The notes beneath the pieces are model-generated. The model searched no databases. It saw nothing but the letters and a program-made list of their open reading frames with translations, and was not told the DNA's origin. This document shows, piece after piece, positions 43,072 through 54,500 of a stretch of 64,000 nt of DNA (position 1 is its first letter; the number at the start of each line of letters is the position of its first letter). Position numbers and translations under genes: made by a program. Source of the stretch: Tritrichomonas musculus. Its lineage: Eukaryota; Parabasalia; Tritrichomonadida; Tritrichomonadidae. The stretch covers positions 248,001-312,000 of the forward strand of contig JAPFFF010000038.1 of NCBI GenBank assembly GCA_039105265.1, given 5' to 3'.

Positions 43072-43491
43072 TATTAGTATTGTTTTTTTAAATAAAAATT
43101 ATTATTTAATTTTTAATTTTTTTTTACTAATTTACATATGTGCTGAATCTATTTTTTAATATAAATGCTTACTGATGATTGATTTTCTGAAAATTGCCTT
43201 TTTTAAATATCATTTAGACCAAAATGCATGAAATTCAATGAATCATTAAATTATTAGCCTATAAATGATTAGAAAAAATTAGATATAGCAAAATAAAGAA
43301 GAAAAAACTATTATATATTGAAGTATTGACAAAATAATTATTAAATTAACTTTTTTGCCTTAATTACGAAATAATTATAAATGATCATGTTATATCATAG
43401 ATAAAATATGTTTATAAAATCAAATTATATCAATGTTTTTGAAGAATATCTTTTATGATGAGAGATCGGTTAGTTTATTGCTTGATGAATA
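43072..43491. other. Convergent 3' region, no gene seen
   Basis: AT-rich spacer between the ends of the membrane-protein gene and the kinase-like gene. Confidence 0.5.
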
Positions 43492-46400
43492 TCAAATAAA
43501 TAAGATCATCAAATAAATAAGAAAATATATTAAAATTACAAAACAAAACCTAAAATTCAAAGAGAAATTGTAACTTTTTGTGATTGTATGTGTAAAAAAT
43601 GGGAAATATATGTTAAATATTTTCGAAAGGGAGTAATTATCAGTTTTATAATCATAGTATTCACCATTCAAAAGTTGAGGAGATGAAAATTGATATGATC
43701 CTACTTCACTTATATGGTGTTCACATTTATCTTTTTCCTCAGCTGAAATTGCCCCGTTAAAATCAATAATAACTGGTTCATTATTATTGTCAAAAAGAAT
43801 ATTATCTGGCTTGATATCACGGTGAATATAATGGATTTTATGTAAATTTGTGATTCCGTTATATATTGCTTTATACATCGTACTGATTTCACTTTCTTCT
43901 AATTTCTTTTTGCATATATCTTCTATTGAACCATTTGGATAAAACCTCATAATTAATGATTTTTGATTTGATTTATCTATATATCCATAAAAACTTGCTA
44001 AGTTAGCAATTTTTTGGCTTTTGATTTCCTCACCAATTTTCTTTTCGATATAAAAATATTTTTCCATGTCAAGAGAATAATTTTTTACAACTAAAGGATA
44101 CAAAGTGGGGAAGTGCACAACGAGATGAATTGTAGATGTTGATCCTTGCCCAATATTACTTATTAATATCAAGTTTTCAGCTTCGGGTGCGAAATCAATT
44201 AGATTTTTTTCTTTTTCAAACGGGCGATTTAATAAATCTTTATTTGTGAATTGACTAGCAGGAAAGTAAAATTTAAAAATTGTATATGCAATAACTGGAT
44301 TTAATATTTCAAAGAAATCTATTAAAAATTCTTGTATATATAAGATATAATTTTGATATGAAGATGATTGATGCTTTTTGAGCAAATAAGACATTATTTT
44401 TTTCTTTAGATCTTCAAGCAACAATTGAATATTAATTTGCTCTAATTTTTCAAAAAAGTTCGATTTATAATTTTGTGGTATAAATTTTTTATCATCTTCT
44501 TTTATTGGAATCAAAACTAAATTTGGATTTTTATCTAAATCAAGTAAGTCATTAAATTTATCAGAGTTGTTTAAAAGAAAAACTTTATTTTCAATGCATA
44601 TCACTAATTTATCATCAGATATAAATTCGAAAGTGAGAAATGGTTGTGCTTTTTGAACTTGGTCTTTTATATTATCAAAATCGTCATCAGATATGATATT
44701 ATAAAAGTCAAAATTAAAAATATTATCTGAAAAGGTTCCAAGAAAGTCTTTTGGCAAAATATCGTTGCCATTAAATTTAAAAGGTAAATCATTAAATGAA
44801 AGTTTTGCCAAATGAGTCAAATAAAATTGAGTGTATTTATTACTTTGTGAAATAGATTTTGAATAGAGATAATTGTTAATAAATTGAAAACTAATTCTGT
44901 TTTTATTGATGCATCCAGAGATTTTTTCGCTTTCTATTTTTGATAAACCGAGAGAAATTGCAAAAAAAAGAAAATTGCTAATATTTTTATTATAATCTTC
45001 TGGATCACTTATTAAAGATAAATTATTGTATGTTTTCAATTTAAAATCGAAATTAGTGGATTTATTTGATTTGTTCTTTCCTTCAAATAAATACAAATCC
45101 GAAAAAGTTAGTGAGTTTAAATATAATTTGTTGTGTTGAAGTTCTATCAATATTGAGGAAATCTGATAAAGCAATTCAGATTTGCTTTTTTCTGTCATTT
45201 TTGATAATTTATATTCATTATTCCTATTTTCAAATGGGTAATAATGGTAATATATTGATTTATTGATTATAAATTCTTGTAAATTATCGTTTGTGATTTG
45301 ATTCATATTATTTATTATCATATTGTTTATATTATCATCTTTAATCAGTAAAGAAAAAGAGTCAAGATCAAAAAAGAAATTATCTTTGTTATTTAATTCA
45401 AAGCAAGTTTGAATTTGATCAATTTTGTTTGGTATGTAATATTTTTCAGCAACTAAATAAGATATTAATGGAATTAGTGAATAAGATTTTGATTCTCTAA
45501 GATTATTGTCATTTCTTTCAATATTTTGAAGTATTTTTTTTGCTATTTCTGATAAGTCTTTTACTTTCTCCCAATTAATAACATTTTCATCTTTTATAAT
45601 TTGGTATTTTTGTAATATGTTATAATCTTCTGTGCATGAGGGGATTAATTTTGCTTGGCCTAGTTTTTTGTCACTTAAGAATTTTAAGAAATTGTTAATC
45701 AAATTACCAGTATTTCTGACAATTATAGCATATTTATTGAAGCATAGTGTAATATTTTTGATAAAGTGGCTCAAATCCTTATTTTGAAATTTATCAAAAT
45801 GAAAAAAGCCAAAATACCCAAAATTAATTTGTGAGATATAATGAATTGCTCTCGTATAAATAGACTCGTGATCAATTAAAAAGAAATTAAAATCGTTTAA
45901 TTCATTGTTGTTTGTGATAAGGTAATAACTATCGCTCAATCCTTGAACAAATGGAATTGGTGATGATAATTCATCGATTAACCCAAATTCACAATTGTTT
46001 AAAATATTTAGATTATTTATATCAGAATTACTTTGTGCTTGAATCCTTTCTTTAATTTTTTCAGAGAGTTTTAGCAAGCTAAATCCAATCTCTCTTATTG
46101 TTAGCCGATCTCTAGGGTTTGTGAGAACGCAACTTTGGTACAAAGTATTAATTTCAGATAATTCTTCTCTTTGAATATCATATAAATTAGAAATTTCATT
46201 GACTTTTGATATATTCTCCTCATTTTTATTATCGTTGTTATTTTTTTTTATATCAAAAGAAGGTAATTCGTTGTTTTTAATTCGATCAAATATTGAAAAA
46301 AGCGATAAATTAGGGAAAGGATCTTCTCCAACAAAAACAGAATAAAAAAGTAGTCCAAAAGAAAAAATATCACAAGGAAAAGAAAAGCGATCAGAATTGA

Positions 46401-47535
46401 TTTTTTCTGGAGCAAAAAATTGAGTTGATCCGAGATCGCTTGTCTCATATTCATTTGCATAAAACTCTTCATCGTGATCAGTCATCATTTTCATTGACAT
46501 TACTGCTGAAATATTATAAAGAATCGGAAGTTTAGAGTTTGAATCTGTGAATAGGTAATTATTAGGATTTATATCACGATATATGAATCCAAAAGAGTGA
46601 ATTAAATTAATTGATCTAACAATATTAATAATAGCAATTAAAAAATCAATTAAATTTCTTTTGGATTTTCGATAGAAATATCTATCACGAAGACTTTCTT
46701 GTGAAATGTATTCACATATGATTGTACTGTCTTTTGAGCTAACGTAAGAGTTGACTATCGGAAAATAAGAATCATTATTGTAGCAAAAGCTATTTTTATC
46801 AAGTGTTTTTTTGTCTAAAAGAACTTTATCATTGAATTGATTCTTCAATTTTCGATACTTGTTGAGTTTTTCGATGAAATTTATTTCATTTGAATAATAA
46901 TTATTATTATTGTAATACTTAACATTAAAAAAGTTTTGGCTTTTCTTTTGTAAAAAGGTTGTTTGTGTAAAAAATGGTTGGAATGGTATGCATTTAATGT
47001 TAATTGTTTGTTTTTTAATATAAGCATTATCATACATATGAAAAATTGATGTAATGTACTCACGTCTTGAGAGTGTGTTTTTGTATATCAGGGAACACAA
47101 GAATGAATCCATAATAGAACTATAAAGAGGGTTTTTATAATAATTACTAAATATCTCTCTGAGACCTTGAGAATCTAATTTCACTAATTCAAACTCTTCA
47201 TTAAAATCATCTTTGAATTTTGAATAGAAATAATTGACTTCGTCAGAAAAAGTGAAAACTTTCTTTATTTTATGAAACAGTTTTTTTAGTTGATTGTGGA
47301 AGTTGATGATTACATAAAAGGCAAAATTATCATATATCGTTAAAAAAGATTGTTCCTTTTTCATTGATATAAAGCAAATGAATTCGTTTTGGAGATCAAG
47401 TTGACTAGCATCTTCTTTGAAATCAATTTTAAAGATCTTAATGTCTGGAGGGAAAATGGGTGTTCGAGATATGAAAAGTTTGATTTGATCTATTGTTATG
47501 TCAATCATATTAAAAAAATGGCATAAAATTTTCAT
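43492..47535 (-). CDS. Tandem kinase-like protein with degenerate modules and shortened last domain
   Basis: 1347 residues. A first kinase-like domain (about 200-500) has YRDINPNNYLF where HRDxKxxN is expected and NISAVMS where DFG is expected, so it looks like a pseudokinase; GSTQFFAPEK keeps the APE motif. A middle region (about 780-880) has LQHNKLYLNSLTFSDLYLFE, a faint echo of a catalytic loop and possibly a second decayed module. The last domain (about 1120-1300) has a glycine loop GQGSTSTIH, a lysine in VVKNY, HRDIKPDN and IIDFNG, with DFN in place of DFG. It then ends after TDNYSLSK with a hydrophobic tail (to 1347) that does not resemble the C-lobe. The domain is thus cut short, by decay or assembly error. 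A signalling role with a kinase-dead regulatory half is inferred. Confidence 0.75.
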   Translation of the reverse strand: MKILCHFFNMIDITIDQIKLFISRTPIFPPDIKIFKIDFKEDASQLDLQNEFICFISMKKEQSFLTIYDNFAFYVIINFHNQLKKLFHKIKKVFTFSDEVNYFYSKFKDDFNEEFELVKLDSQGLREIFSNYYKNPLYSSIMDSFLCSLIYKNTLSRREYITSIFHMYDNAYIKKQTINIKCIPFQPFFTQTTFLQKKSQNFFNVKYYNNNNYYSNEINFIEKLNKYRKLKNQFNDKVLLDKKTLDKNSFCYNNDSYFPIVNSYVSSKDSTIICEYISQESLRDRYFYRKSKRNLIDFLIAIINIVRSINLIHSFGFIYRDINPNNYLFTDSNSKLPILYNISAVMSMKMMTDHDEEFYANEYETSDLGSTQFFAPEKINSDRFSFPCDIFSFGLLFYSVFVGEDPFPNLSLFSIFDRIKNNELPSFDIKKNNNDNKNEENISKVNEISNLYDIQREELSEINTLYQSCVLTNPRDRLTIREIGFSLLKLSEKIKERIQAQSNSDINNLNILNNCEFGLIDELSSPIPFVQGLSDSYYLITNNNELNDFNFFLIDHESIYTRAIHYISQINFGYFGFFHFDKFQNKDLSHFIKNITLCFNKYAIIVRNTGNLINNFLKFLSDKKLGQAKLIPSCTEDYNILQKYQIIKDENVINWEKVKDLSEIAKKILQNIERNDNNLRESKSYSLIPLISYLVAEKYYIPNKIDQIQTCFELNNKDNFFFDLDSFSLLIKDDNINNMIINNMNQITNDNLQEFIINKSIYYHYYPFENRNNEYKLSKMTEKSKSELLYQISSILIELQHNKLYLNSLTFSDLYLFEGKNKSNKSTNFDFKLKTYNNLSLISDPEDYNKNISNFLFFAISLGLSKIESEKISGCINKNRISFQFINNYLYSKSISQSNKYTQFYLTHLAKLSFNDLPFKFNGNDILPKDFLGTFSDNIFNFDFYNIISDDDFDNIKDQVQKAQPFLTFEFISDDKLVICIENKVFLLNNSDKFNDLLDLDKNPNLVLIPIKEDDKKFIPQNYKSNFFEKLEQINIQLLLEDLKKKIMSYLLKKHQSSSYQNYILYIQEFLIDFFEILNPVIAYTIFKFYFPASQFTNKDLLNRPFEKEKNLIDFAPEAENLILISNIGQGSTSTIHLVVHFPTLYPLVVKNYSLDMEKYFYIEKKIGEEIKSQKIANLASFYGYIDKSNQKSLIMRFYPNGSIEDICKKKLEESEISTMYKAIYNGITNLHKIHYIHRDIKPDNILFDNNNEPVIIDFNGAISAEEKDKCEHHISEVGSYQFSSPQLLNGEYYDYKTDNYSLSKIFNIYFPFFTHTITKSYNFSLNFRFCFVILIYFLIYLMILFI

Positions 47536-48685
47536 TTGGAAATGATGGAAAATTTAAAAAAAAATAAATCTTAATATTTTTTGGTTAATGTTTAGATTTA
47601 ATAAAAATATTAGCTTAACATAATAGTATTGCTTGTAATTACTGCTATTATAACACCTTTTACCAATTAAATGTTGAGATATTAGTATAAAATCTTATCG
47701 TTTTTGTTTGTTTGTTTTGTTTTTTCAATTTTAAAGTTTTTATTAAATTTTCATTAGGGCCCAATATGTCATCATTTTAATTTTCTATAATAAAATTTTA
47801 TATCAAAAACAAAAAATATGTTATTGATACAAAAATCATTTATTAAGGAGGTAGTTTTCAAATTCAATGGTATAATTCAATGAGTTCTCACAAAAATAAA
47901 AATAAGGAAAAGATTGAGAAAAATTATTAAAATAGCAGGTTTATAATGATATATTGTTAAAATTATTAAAAAGCGAATCATTTTTCTATCTCCTTTATAA
48001 AATAAAATCAAAATGATAATAATATGAAAATATTTGTATTTTTTTTTTTCTGCCATTCACTGGGTATTTAAGGCAAAAAGAGTCATAATAATATGTAGAT
48101 TTGGTTTTACTAATATTTTAACTAATTTTTTTTGGTAAATGTATGACATTTTTTTTTTTGATAAGATTTGAATCATATCGATTCCAAAATTTAAAAAATT
48201 GCTTAAAGCTATTTTAAAAGCCTATGGTATGAATTGAAAAAAATGATGATAATTATATCAAAAAAATATTATTTCAAAAAAGAATTTTATTGTTAAAATT
48301 GCTTTTAATTTAAAGCAAGGAAATTATGCTATTAATTATTTTTTTTTAATATTTATTCGTTCCACGTTTTTTGAAAAAAAGCCATAAAAGAAAAGGTATT
48401 TTAATTTAATTAATATTTCAATAAAATGGGTTAATTATGTAGATATTTTTTATAATCTTATTTTTAAAAAATTGCAATTTTTTACCATAGAAACAAAGAA
48501 AAGAAAAAACTATTTTTTTTTATTTTGATCGTTAAGGACAAATATCAAGGTCATTTAACTTTTTCATAGTATATTACCATTGAAACTTCAATTCTATGAG
48601 TTTTATCAATATTGAATGGTTTACGAAAAAATAGGAGACTACCGCCTTAATAACCAATAATTGGTATTTGTAACAAAAAAATAGT
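47536..48685. other. AT-rich intergenic region, no gene seen
   Basis: 5' flank of the kinase-like gene. Many T-runs; no coding frame or inverted element identified. Confidence 0.5.
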
Positions 48686-48850
48686 ATATGTGACGAAATT
48701 TTTTTATCTAAAACAAAAAAAAAATCATCTATAACAAAATTTTTTTATCTATAACGAAATTTTGTATCTGTTACGAAAATTTTGTATGTGTTACGAAAAT
48801 TTTGTATATGTTACGAAAATTTTATTAGTATTGTAAAATTTCCTATCAGT
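48686..48850. repeat. Diverged 20-bp minisatellite
   Basis: About eight units related to TGTTACGAAAATTTTGTATG follow one another with a period of about 20. The three units between about 48770 and 48830 are nearly identical and the outer ones have drifted. Non-coding. Confidence 0.8.
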
Positions 48851-48936
48851 TATAATTTTTTATATAAGAAACAAATGGCATGTTATATAAAATTAAAATT
48901 ATGATACTTCCGGCCCTTATAAATTTTCATTATATA

Positions 48937-49410
48937 ACTTCCACTTTTTGTCCAAATTTTAAAAAGTTATATGACCACTTCCACTTTTTGTCCATTTTTT
49001 TGTATTCTATTTTGCACTATCTAATAAAAATCTAATAATAAAAAGCTTATAAAATGTAAGAATTATCATTTTTTCTTGTAAAAATCAGTAAATATAAATG
49101 AACATTCAATCATAATAACAATTTTGAGTGTTGAATTGCATAATTAAGGAATTCTGCAATGACATATTACATATTTTTACCTCATTTTGAACCAAAAGAG
49201 TTGAGATAAGAACTGAGATATGATTAATCTTGCTTGCTTTTGGGAAGTTTGATCAACAGATCACGTCTAATGTGTGCAAAGATATTATACCGAAAGTATA
49301 AAGTCACAAATGCTTACAAAAACTGTAAATAAATGATAAAATAATTTATTTATATATAAACGGTATTCACAGAAAAAGTTAAACTTTTTTTTAGACAAAA
49401 AGTGGAAGTA
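48937..49410. mobile_element. Possible small inverted-repeat element
   Basis: ACTTCCACTTTTTGTC occurs at 48937 and again at 48977 (40 bp apart), and inverted at about 49394-49409. The roughly 400-bp interior is non-coding. This looks like a miniature transposon with a duplicated left end, but I could not define exact ends or a target duplication. Confidence 0.5.
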
Positions 49411-49492
49411 GGGAAATCTATCATTAGCTTTTTCTTATTTTCAGCCAAAAATTATGAAATTGCTAAGAGTAAGAAATTTCTCAATGTCATAA

Positions 49493-51448
49493 AGAACATA
49501 GGAAACTCTCGAGATATGTCGATATGCTTCGAAATTAATAATATATACTCATCATAGATAGTTATTAATGATTTCAGATTTTAAGCGAAATCGCGGCGGA
49601 GAGTCGATCAAAAAGTTGTGATTTTCATAACGAGCCTCCAGACGTAAATGTAAAAATGTTTCAAAACTTGTAGTATTATAAGAATATATGGCAAGAATCT
49701 TAATATATATCAATTGTTATATTTTTATTAGCTTCGCTTTGCATCAAGTTATTAATAAAATATATTTCAAAAATTTGATTTCTGTACTTTTACATTAAAT
49801 GTCAGAAAAAAAAAATAGGTGTACCTACATAATCAGTATAACAATAATTGCATTACTGTATTGTATATGATTATAAAATTATAGGATTGTATGTTTATTG
49901 TATATAGAGTAATAACCAAAAACTCCTATCCGTGAAGAAGGACAATCGTTTTTTTTTTTTTTTTTTTTCTCATGGAAAGTAAAAAACCACCATCTTAAGG
50001 TGAAATTTAACTTACTCTGTTAAGAAAATTAACCAAAAAAATCGTAAATTTAAATTTTAAAATTTAAATTTTTTTTTTTTACATATAAAAAATAAAATAA
50101 CTATTAGCTTTTTTTGATATAATTTTTTTTTATTTTTACATAATTTTTCAGGAATATACGCACCAGTGATCACCACGGGGCTGCGCGAAGCCGAATCAGG
50201 TTCCTTGAATTGCTGTATTAATCGGTAAACCATTTGAACTAAATATTAATGCATGATTTAACAAAAATTGAATAAAAAATGCATAAAAAAGTATTCAAAA
50301 AGTTTAAAAGTTTTCAAAAAGTGGCGTAGAAAAATAAAGTCGAATTCAAAAAGCTTGGGACAAACTTTTTAAATATATACTGAAAAGTATTCAATTTTGT
50401 CCCAGCATGAATGATTTTTTTTGTGAGATATATTGAAAAAATTTGAATTGCTAAAGGGGAAAAAGGGGAAAATAATAAAAAAACAAAGAAAAAAAGTTTC
50501 ATTTTTATATAAAAACATATATTTTTGCATATGGATAATGTTGTATCTATCATTAATCCATATTTTGTAAGGAAAAAATCATCAAAAAAATACAATTTGC
50601 ATAATATTTAGTGAAAATTATAATAGATCTTTGCACTTATTCACTAGAAAACGCATGGTAAAGCCTGTAATGATATTAAGATAGAGTTTTTTGTAAGCAC
50701 ATACTCAAATACTATTTTTTGATCATGAATTCACATATTATTGGATGATCATCGATTTTTAAGAATTGAGCTGTAAATTGAAAGTTCGGTAATATATGTT
50801 TTGGCTCGTGTTAGAAACATTTTTTCATTATTGATTGGAATTTTAGTTAGTATAACTCAATAAATCAAGAAAAAAATTAATTGAAAAGAAGATTGTGTTT
50901 TTCACTTTTATCAGAATTTATTTGAGAAGTTGTCCCAAGCTTTTTGAATTCGACTTTATATTAAGATAAAAATACAAAAAAACTCGTTACTAACAAAATC
51001 CTATATTTTTACCCAAAAATTGGTTATTTATCTTATGATGATGTTAAAAACACGATTAAGCCAAAAAATTGCGCATTATAAGCATATATCCCGAGATAAA
51101 GGGATTTATACTATTTTTAGACGATTTTACTATTTTTTTTGGAAAAAACGATTCCAGAACAGAGCCAACGAATGACCTGTATATTACATTTATCTTAAAT
51201 AGTAGTATACATTGCATTATATATTATATTAAATTTTTAGAAAAATCGTCCGCCAAATTTTCGAGAAAAGTCAATTATAAAATAATAGTACATTTGAATA
51301 GAAATTCCTCTCAATTTTGGCAACTTTCTTTGATCATATCTCAGTATATACGCAAAATTAGGAAAATGTTTTCTATTAAAATATTCTTATAATATGATAT
51401 ACTTTATTATATATTAATTTCAAAAGATTATGAGAGTTTCCTATGTTC
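49493..51448. mobile_element. Non-autonomous hAT-like element (2.0 kb)
   Basis: AGAACATAGGAAACTCTC at the left and its complement at the right are inverted ends about 1.95 kb apart. TGTCATAA flanks both (49485-49492 and 51449-51456), an 8-bp duplication that fits hAT. The left inner sequence shares further words such as GAAATTAAT with the right end. No transposase is seen, and a second element is nested at 50334-50959. Confidence 0.65.
50334..50959. mobile_element. Nested miniature element with 30-bp inverted ends
   Basis: ATAAAGTCGAATTCAAAAAG and ten further bases at 50334-50363 are repeated inverted at 50930-50959. The 566-bp interior is non-coding. It lies inside the larger hAT-like element and so is the younger insertion. 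A 93-codon minus-strand frame (50314-50595) reads through the left end and is not called. Confidence 0.75.
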
Positions 51449-51515
51449 TGTCATAATTTAAAAAAAAAAATTAAAATTCTTTATTTGTCGTCATATAAAA
51501 ATTAGTTTACTATAT

Positions 51516-54500
51516 TTATTTATAATCTAAGAAATTAGGAGTAAATCTAAGAACAATTTTCTCTGGTAATGGGTCAAACTTAAATGAAATATTTCTAAAT
51601 TTCTGTTGTGCTTCTTCTTTCTTCTTTTGTTTAGATTTGATTACTTTTTCTGGTTGAGACTCTTTTGATTTCTTTTTCTCTTTTGTTGATTTTGTATCTT
51701 TCCCTTGTTTTTTATTTTGTTTCTGTTTTTCTACTTCATTTTCATTTTGTTCATCATCATTATTTATATTATTATCTATTTCATGTTCATTTTCCTCTTT
51801 ATTTACTACTCTTTGGTCTTGGTCCTGTTCAACTTTATTTTGCTGTGGTGGTTTCTTTACTTTTGATATAACTTGAAGAGGAATTTCTTCAACAGGCATC
51901 ATTCTTCGTTTCGATTTCGTCTTTGGATGATCATCATCATCAGATATCCAAGAAATTTTCTTATGTATTTGCTTGTTTTTGTTTTTCTGTTGGCCTGAAT
52001 GTCTCGTTTGCATTTGTGGAGTATCTGTAGTGTCTGTTGATTCTGTTTGTTGTTGATTTTTCTTTTTCTTATTTGTTTCTGATTTTTGTTGTGCTTTCGC
52101 ATCTTCGGTTGATATGTTTTTCTGTTCTACTTGTTGATCTTTTTGTTCTGTTGGTTGATTCGATTCTGATTGTGGATTTTGTTGTTGTCCTTCTTGTTGT
52201 TGTTGTTGGAGTAATTTTTTCTTGTTTGGACCGCGAGGTTTCCTGGGCTTTTTCACTTTGTCTGGAATATCATCAATTGGATGAAAAGGCTGCGCTGGAT
52301 TTGTGTAGAAAAGTTTGATATTTTTAACTGGAGTTCCACTAAATGTAATTCTTCTTCTAATAGGTATATTCCAAAGTATGATAAATCTAATCTTCTTCTT
52401 TACACTTGGTAAAAACTCAGCAAAATCGAATAGAGAGTATTGCATAGCAACATCAAAATAATTTGGATTAATTTTAGTTATATTTGGTTCGTTTTCTTTT
52501 TGATTGTCATTGTCATCGTTTGAATGATCTCTATAAGCTGAAATATTAACTTCCCAAAGATTGAAAATTTTGGTGATACCAAATTGGCAAATTCCTTGAA
52601 TAAGTGCTCGATCACAATTAATATCCCATGAAACAGGAACCCAGTCCATTGGATGTGTAATTTTTGGTAAATCTCTAGAGAGATGTCTGATATATGGCAT
52701 TGTTTTTAGCATTTGTCTGAATCTGTTTGATAAAAGAGATGACATGATAATTGAACCATTTCTATGATTAAAAGTTATTGCCGATCGTTCTGTTCCATGA
52801 TTGGGCATGCCTGGTGTCACATTTGAATTATAATTTGAGTTGGGAGGAGTAGGAACGCCTGTTTTTAAGTATGATTTCAATGGAGGTCTTCCTCTTCTAG
52901 GTGTATGTGGGGGTTGACTTGGATCTTGATTTTGGTTTGCAGGAGGCTGTGAATCAGGAGCATTTGGATCAGCTTTTTGTCTAGGTTTCCGTTGTCTTCT
53001 CACTTTCTGTTGAATTAAGCCTTGCGATTGTTGTTGATCTTGTTGTTTTTGTTGTTGTAATTGTTGTTGAAACTGCTGTTGCTGAAGTTGCTGTTGTTGT
53101 TGAATTTGTTGTTGTTGAAATTGTTGTTGCTGCTGTTGATACTGTTGTTGTTGTAAAGATATCATCTGCTGAATTTGAGATGTCTGAATTGGCATCCCCA
53201 TTTGCATTGGGTATTGTATTTGTTGCTGGGTTTGTTGAAATTGTTGTGGTATTTGAGGAGATGGGAATTGTTGCTGCTGAATTTGCGGAGTTTGAAACTG
53301 TTGTTGAAATTGTTGAGCATTTTGAATATTAGAAAAGTGCATGCATTGATTCTGAATATTTGGGATAGGTGCTGGAGTTTGTTGTTGAATTTTAATTACA
53401 TATGACATGGAAGCTGGTGGAATTGAAGATGCATTTTGCTGTTGTTGTGGAGGTGGTTGATTTAAGATGTTTGGTTCTTGATAAAAAGCTGGAGTTGATG
53501 GAATAATTGTTGAAGATCTAGATGGTGGTATTTGATTTTCTTCATTGATGTCTACATTCGTGATTTCGGGGCCAATAACAAATGGGGTATCGTTTGGAGT
53601 GTTATTTATATTGTCAATGATGTAACGTGAATAAGTTTTTATCATTTCAGTTGATTTATCAGAAAGAAGAGTTATTGAATGGAATTCGCACCAATCTTCT
53701 GTTTCCGATGGTGTAAGAGGGATTTCAAAATCAAAGAGTGTGTCAATTATTATCTGGCTTTCACTAACATTCCATGATGAATTGAAAGGGCCTTTATCGA
53801 ATGCAAGTATAAATGGTCTAAGATGCAAGTTTTCATTCCATAGATCTTCACATTTGTTTTCATCAATCATGTGGTAAACAAATGAAAAAAGATCCTTTTT
53901 AACTGCTGAAAATAGTTGATTAAAAAAGACCTGAATTGTTTCAACGGTAAATTCATTTGCAATATCCATTTGTCTCAAAATTTCAGGCCAATTTTCCTCG
54001 CAATTAGTATATGCTTTAAGTAATGAATACAAAAAGTCGGGATTGTGATATTTGTTGTTAACGCTCATCAAAAAACGTAATGGAATATATGGTGGTGTAC
54101 GAATTGATAAGAAAGCTCGTATAATTGCCATGTTTTCAATCATTGTAAAAAAGTTTTCAATCTTTCCGGTAGCGCGAACCATCCTAGCAAACCCAGTAGC
54201 TGTGAAAATTGGGGTTTGAAGAGTAAGATCAAGATCTGCTTGTGTTTTCCAGTTCATGCTTAAAATTTTTGAAAATTCCTGATTAAAAGCCGCTAAGCCA
54301 TTATTAGCGTTATTTCCGTTATTTAATTCAAGAAAAATTAGCGCATTTGCAATATTAAAGCTTGGTAAACGATTAGGTAGAATTTGACTGATCATACAGA
54401 TTAATGTTGAATGACCAAATGAAATGACTTCGTCAATAGGTTTCTCTACTTCTGCAGCTATCTGAGGCCAATGATTGAGACCATGGTGAAGAAGAGAATT

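Noticed and set aside
50160-50215. GC-richer stretch that might be a tRNA
   Set aside because: No cloverleaf, no T-loop sequence and no acceptor stem pairing could be made.
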